DNA of 64,000 bases, from positions 62,001 to 126,000 of the forward strand of contig SVGQ01000001.1 in NCBI GenBank assembly GCA_015056245.1. Direction: 5' to 3'. Under the pieces are notes generated by a model. It had not been told where the DNA came from. It did not search any database and saw only the letters and a program-made list of their open reading frames with translations. Below, in pieces: positions 60,378 through 64,000 of the stretch (the stretch's first letter is position 1; each line of letters begins with the position of its first letter). This DNA comes from Clostridiales bacterium. Lineage in GTDB: Bacteria > Bacillota > Clostridia > Christensenellales > Aristaeellaceae. The position numbers and the translations under genes are program-made.

Positions 60378-61976
60378 ATGGGCATGAAAACCATTCCTGA
60401 GGTGACCCGACTGCCCGGCGGCGAGGCCTGCTGGCAGCATACCTTTGACCGTTTTCGGGTGAAGGTGTTCGTTCCCAAGGGTCATGAACTGTCTGACCTG
60501 ATCAATTTCGGCTTCCTCGCGCCGTATCTGCTGGTGCTGGAAGAAAACGAAATGACCATGGAAGACGCCGTTGCCTTTGCCAAGAACAAGGGCTTTGCCA
60601 AGATCGCTGCGGAATACTCCACCAGCGTGGTGTTCGTGTATCCCACGGCTCCCGGCGGCTGGGCGGAGGCAGATGAAAACCTGTTCATCGACCTGATTGC
60701 TGAAAGCCGCATCCAGCAGTACTATCAGGATGGCATGATCCTCAGCCGGGATCGTTTCACCAAGGAGTGGGGCGACCGGTTCATCCGCGGTGCCATCTTC
60801 CGCACCTTCCTGTATGGCTACGGGGCTTCTGCGGATTATATCGCCCGGCATCTGCTGAAAACCATCAATGGCCTGTACCTGTGGGGCCCCGGCGAGATCA
60901 CGCCTGCGGCTGCCATTCTGGAGGGCTTGTCCGTGATGCCTCAGCCGGAACGCCGGGATATCCCCGTGGTATCCGTAGGCAATAGCGATGCAGTGAATGC
61001 TGCGCTGGAAACCTCCTGCGATCATCTGCTGGTGAAAGAAACCGCAGATGTGTACGCCGACTTTAAAGCCTTTGTATATCGCTTCAAACGCTGGTGTGGC
61101 GCGCTGGAGCGGGAAGATGTGATGGAAGAGATCGGCATGGTGCAGGAATATGGCTGCGCCACTGTGAAAACCTCCCCGGATAATCTGGGCGATGACACGG
61201 GCACGGCTGAACACCGCATCGGCTATGTGGCCCATTACAACAAAGGCCTGCTGGATAACGGCCCGGTGCCGCTGCTGTTGGCCTTCCATGGCGGCGGGGA
61301 CTCCACCTTCTACCTGAGCCATGTATCCGGCTGGTATCGTGTTGCCAACCGCCACAACTTCCTGATGGTGGCGATTGAGAACCATCTTAATTCCACTGCC
61401 ACGGAGATGATGGAACTGCTGGAGATCCTCAAAAAGCGCTATCCCATCGACGAGCACCGCATCTATGCCAGCGGTTTTTCCATGGGTGGCTGCAAGAGCT
61501 GGGATCTGTATCAGGAATACCCGCAGGTGTTTGCTGCATTGGCCCCAATGGACGCTACCTTTGAGGTGGGTCTGAACGTATATGGACAACCTGCGCCCTG
61601 CCAGATCAATCGGGATATCCCCGTGCCCCTGTTCTACGCGGGCGGCGAGATCACCCCTCTGCCGGAATTGCCCTTCCAGGCTGAAAAATGCTGGGATCGC
61701 ATGCGCTATGTGTTCGAAGTGAACCAGCTGAAAACGCCCTACAACGTGACCTATGAGGACAAGGACCATTGGCCCGAACCCATCTGGGGCATCTGCGGCG
61801 ACCGGATCGAGAAGTTTGACGATCACAGCCGGGGCAGCGTGCTGACGGTGCATACCTTCGAGAGCAAGGACGGCGTATTCCGTACGGCTTTTGCCTGCAT
61901 CAGCGGTCAGGGGCATGAATGCCGGGAGCATACCTGTGAATATGCCTGGCGCTTTATGTCCCAATTCACAAGGTAA
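60378..61976 (+). CDS. Two-domain alpha/beta hydrolase/esterase
   Basis: C-terminal LLLAFHGGGDSTFYL and ASGFSMGGCKSW; N-terminal domain with degenerate YGYGASADYIA. Confidence 0.75.
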   Translation: MGMKTIPEVTRLPGGEACWQHTFDRFRVKVFVPKGHELSDLINFGFLAPYLLVLEENEMTMEDAVAFAKNKGFAKIAAEYSTSVVFVYPTAPGGWAEADENLFIDLIAESRIQQYYQDGMILSRDRFTKEWGDRFIRGAIFRTFLYGYGASADYIARHLLKTINGLYLWGPGEITPAAAILEGLSVMPQPERRDIPVVSVGNSDAVNAALETSCDHLLVKETADVYADFKAFVYRFKRWCGALEREDVMEEIGMVQEYGCATVKTSPDNLGDDTGTAEHRIGYVAHYNKGLLDNGPVPLLLAFHGGGDSTFYLSHVSGWYRVANRHNFLMVAIENHLNSTATEMMELLEILKKRYPIDEHRIYASGFSMGGCKSWDLYQEYPQVFAALAPMDATFEVGLNVYGQPAPCQINRDIPVPLFYAGGEITPLPELPFQAEKCWDRMRYVFEVNQLKTPYNVTYEDKDHWPEPIWGICGDRIEKFDDHSRGSVLTVHTFESKDGVFRTAFACISGQGHECREHTCEYAWRFMSQFTR

Positions 61977-62010
61977 GCTGAGCATAGAGAAAACAGAAAA
62001 CTGAGCATAC

Positions 62011-62047
62011 AAAAACGAGCGAAGATAGAAAACCTTCGCTCGTTTTG
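62011..62047. terminator. Intrinsic terminator
   Basis: AAAACGAGCGAAG...CTTCGCTCGTTTT. Confidence 0.85.
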
Positions 62048-62078
62048 CGATATACAATTTGTTGTCAATTCACTATGA

Positions 62079-62180
62079 GGGTTTTCCCTTTCGCCTGTGA
62101 AACAGGCGAAATAGCGGGTTTCCAAAGGGGCTCAGCCCCTTTGGCAGGGTGCAGGGGCAGCGCCCCTGCCCTTCGCCTCC
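62079..62180 (+). repeat. Degenerate hairpin-array repeat
   Basis: TTTCGCCTGT-GAA-ACAGGCGAAA; CCAAAGGGGC-TCA-GCCCCTTTGG; GCAGGGGC-AGC-GCCCCTGC; shares CGGGTTTCCAAAGGG and CCCTTTGGCAGG with the 12.3-kb array. Confidence 0.65.
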
Positions 62181-62181
62181 A

Positions 62182-63420
62182 TTACGGAGCCACCTTCACA
62201 GGATCGGAATACTCGCTGTAAACACGCTTGCCGTTGCTGTTTTTGTAGGCGCGTACTTTGTAGTAATAGGAACGGGTCAGGTCGTCATCCTGAATCTTTA
62301 CGTCCCAACGCTTGGTGGTGGCCTGTTCATCCACCTTGGAATAGGTGCCGGTCTTGCTGGTGGAACGGTAGAGCACGTAGCCGCTGGCACCCTTCACGTA
62401 GACGGACAGCTTGGTGTAGCTGTTGTATTCGGTGACGGTGAGTTCCGGCTCCCGATCCTTGATGGTGGCAGCGGTAACCGCCACGGCATTGCTGGCGGCG
62501 CTGCTGCCGGAGGAGCCGGAAGAAGAGGACCCGCTGCCGCAGGTAACATCCACCTTCAGGTCTTCCAAACCGGGAGCGGTGATGGTCAGGGTGCCGGAGC
62601 CGCTCTTTTTGCGCTTCACTTCGCCCTCGGCACTGACGGTGAAGAGGGAGGTGTTGCTGCTTTTGAACTTCAGATCCGCGTTTTCGCACTTGCCGATCTT
62701 CACATCGTAGCGGTCGTACAGGTTGACGGTGAGATTGGCGGTGGACTTGGACTTCAGGTTCACATCGGAGCAGCGCAACTCGAACTTCTTGTGGCTGTTG
62801 TCAGCATGGGTGTACATTTCCTTGCCGATCTCCACCTTCAGGCTCTTGCTGGCACCGGCCTTGGTGGCCTTGCCCGCTGCCTTGCCCTCGTAATCCTCGG
62901 GGAAACCAGTGAGCAGCAGGGCCCAGTAGTACTCGTTCTCGCTGCCCTTCATATAGATGCAACCTACGCCCGCATGGGTGAAGTCCGGGTCGGTAAGGCT
63001 GTCAAAGGAGGAAGTGTACCACTCCAGAGCGGTTTCTTCTGCCTTGGAGAAACCGGCGGCAATGCACTCGGAGGAAACCTCACAGGGCGCAAGGGATTCG
63101 TACTCGTCAATGATGGTATCAAAGTCGGTCATATCCGGGCGGGCATGATCAAAGAAAACAAACAGTTCTCCCGCACGCTGGATGGCCGCCTTCTCCAAAT
63201 CACCGGTCATGATCAGCTCCGGCAGCCCTTCTTCCTCACGGATCTTGTTGATCTCCTTCAGCACTTCCCGGGCGCGGTTCTGGTAGGTCTGGGCAGAGAA
63301 GGAGACAGTCAGATTGGTGGTTTTCTTGCTGGCGGCGCTGGCAAAGGGGATGGAGGTTACCAGCAAACAGCACAGGAGAACCAACGCAAGCAGTCGATGA
63401 AGAAAGCGGTTGGTGGTCAC
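62182..63420 (-). CDS. Exported CAP/SCP-domain protein with Ig-like and fibronectin III-like regions
   Basis: Signal peptide; EVLKEINKIREEEGLPELIMTGDLEKAAIQRAGEL; S-rich linker; C-terminal YYKVRAYKNSNGKRVYSEYSDPVKV. Confidence 0.82.
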   Translation of the reverse strand: MTTNRFLHRLLALVLLCCLLVTSIPFASAASKKTTNLTVSFSAQTYQNRAREVLKEINKIREEEGLPELIMTGDLEKAAIQRAGELFVFFDHARPDMTDFDTIIDEYESLAPCEVSSECIAAGFSKAEETALEWYTSSFDSLTDPDFTHAGVGCIYMKGSENEYYWALLLTGFPEDYEGKAAGKATKAGASKSLKVEIGKEMYTHADNSHKKFELRCSDVNLKSKSTANLTVNLYDRYDVKIGKCENADLKFKSSNTSLFTVSAEGEVKRKKSGSGTLTITAPGLEDLKVDVTCGSGSSSSGSSGSSAASNAVAVTAATIKDREPELTVTEYNSYTKLSVYVKGASGYVLYRSTSKTGTYSKVDEQATTKRWDVKIQDDDLTRSYYYKVRAYKNSNGKRVYSEYSDPVKVAP

Positions 63421-63953
63421 GGGCGTTCAACTCCTTGTTTGATGGTCGGACTGGAGGCATCCAGCCACAGAATATACTCGGTCAGGGGTAGAAGCTCGCC
63501 GCCGATGGCTTCGGTTTTGACGCGCCCGGAGGCCAGCATGCCCATCCGCTCATAGAAACGGCAGGCATGGTCGTTGCCGCTGAACACCCACAGGCATAAG
63601 CCGCTGAGGCCTTGCTGGCGGCAGTGCTCCACAGCTGCCTGCCACAGCTGGCGACCATATCCCATGCCGGTAAATGCCGGCAGCAGGTACAGGCCGACGA
63701 GCTCGCCAAAACTTTCCCGGGCTTCATCCCGGGCGTAGGACACAAAGGCGGTACCAATTACCTGATCATCCAGCAGGGCGACCAGATTGGCCTGCGGATC
63801 GGCTTTGAGAAGACCGATCCAGCTTTCCGGGCGCAGCTTGTCCAGATACCGCTGAGGCACGAGCCCCTGATAAGCGGTCTTCCAACTGTCTGTATAGATC
63901 TGCGCTACGGCATAAAAATCGTCGCTGGCGGTCAGGGGACGGATGATCAGCAA
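63417..63953 (-). CDS. GNAT acetyltransferase
   Basis: IRPLTASDDFYAVAQIYTDSWKTAYQGLVP; GLYLLPAFTGMGYGRQLWQAAVEHC. Confidence 0.9.
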   Translation of the reverse strand: MLIIRPLTASDDFYAVAQIYTDSWKTAYQGLVPQRYLDKLRPESWIGLLKADPQANLVALLDDQVIGTAFVSYARDEARESFGELVGLYLLPAFTGMGYGRQLWQAAVEHCRQQGLSGLCLWVFSGNDHACRFYERMGMLASGRVKTEAIGGELLPLTEYILWLDASSPTIKQGVERP

Positions 63954-64000
63954 GACCAGCCCTCCACAAAGCTGCGCAGGGCAGCCGCCACGGTTTCGAT
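63947..64000 (-). CDS. C-terminal fragment of a CDS continuing beyond the window
   Basis: Open frame ...IETVAAALRSFVEGWSC* overlapping the downstream start. Confidence 0.35.
   Translation of the reverse strand: METVAAALRSFVEGWSC

Noticed and set aside
57129-62057. 1642-aa antisense ORF on the minus strand
   Set aside because: It lies opposite GH43, GH51 and the esterase, which have clear motifs and RBSs. The His/Gly/Val-rich translation is the typical shadow of biased codon usage (few TTA/CTA/TCA codons in frame).

Overview
The window is about 64 kb of gene-dense, moderately high-GC chromosome. It most likely comes from an anaerobic Firmicutes/Clostridia-type gut bacterium; this is inferred from gene content, with no database search. 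I place about 50 CDSs. Housekeeping genes include rpoB-rpoC, der, RNase J, an RsuA/RluB pseudouridine synthase and a phospho-sugar mutase. There is a three-gene M42 peptidase operon and two ABC uptake systems. Polysaccharide-degradation genes include GH9, GH36, GH105, GH43, GH51 and esterases. No rRNA, tRNA, CRISPR, phage or transposase gene was recognised. The strongest unexplained signal is a small non-coding mobile-element family. Two 163-bp copies (4113-4275 + and 50053-50215 -) are identical by my hand alignment. They share imperfect terminal inverted repeats (CAGRYTGTCRAAAAA) and carry an internal array of short triloop hairpins. Each copy is flanked by a long direct repeat (33 bp and 35 bp) that contains the entire rho-independent terminator hairpin of the neighbouring gene. 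A third member (27952-28158) has the same ends but a completely different hairpin cargo and a 15-bp direct repeat inside a probable promoter. Degenerate relatives without recognisable ends occur at about 12.3, 23.1 and 62.1 kb, and several show compensatory stem changes. Secondary findings are a preQ1-I-like riboswitch/terminator upstream of a queuosine-precursor transporter plus SDR operon, an AAC(6')-like acetyltransferase, a structured rpoB leader with no rplJL upstream, paired operator-like sites, and intercistronic hairpins.
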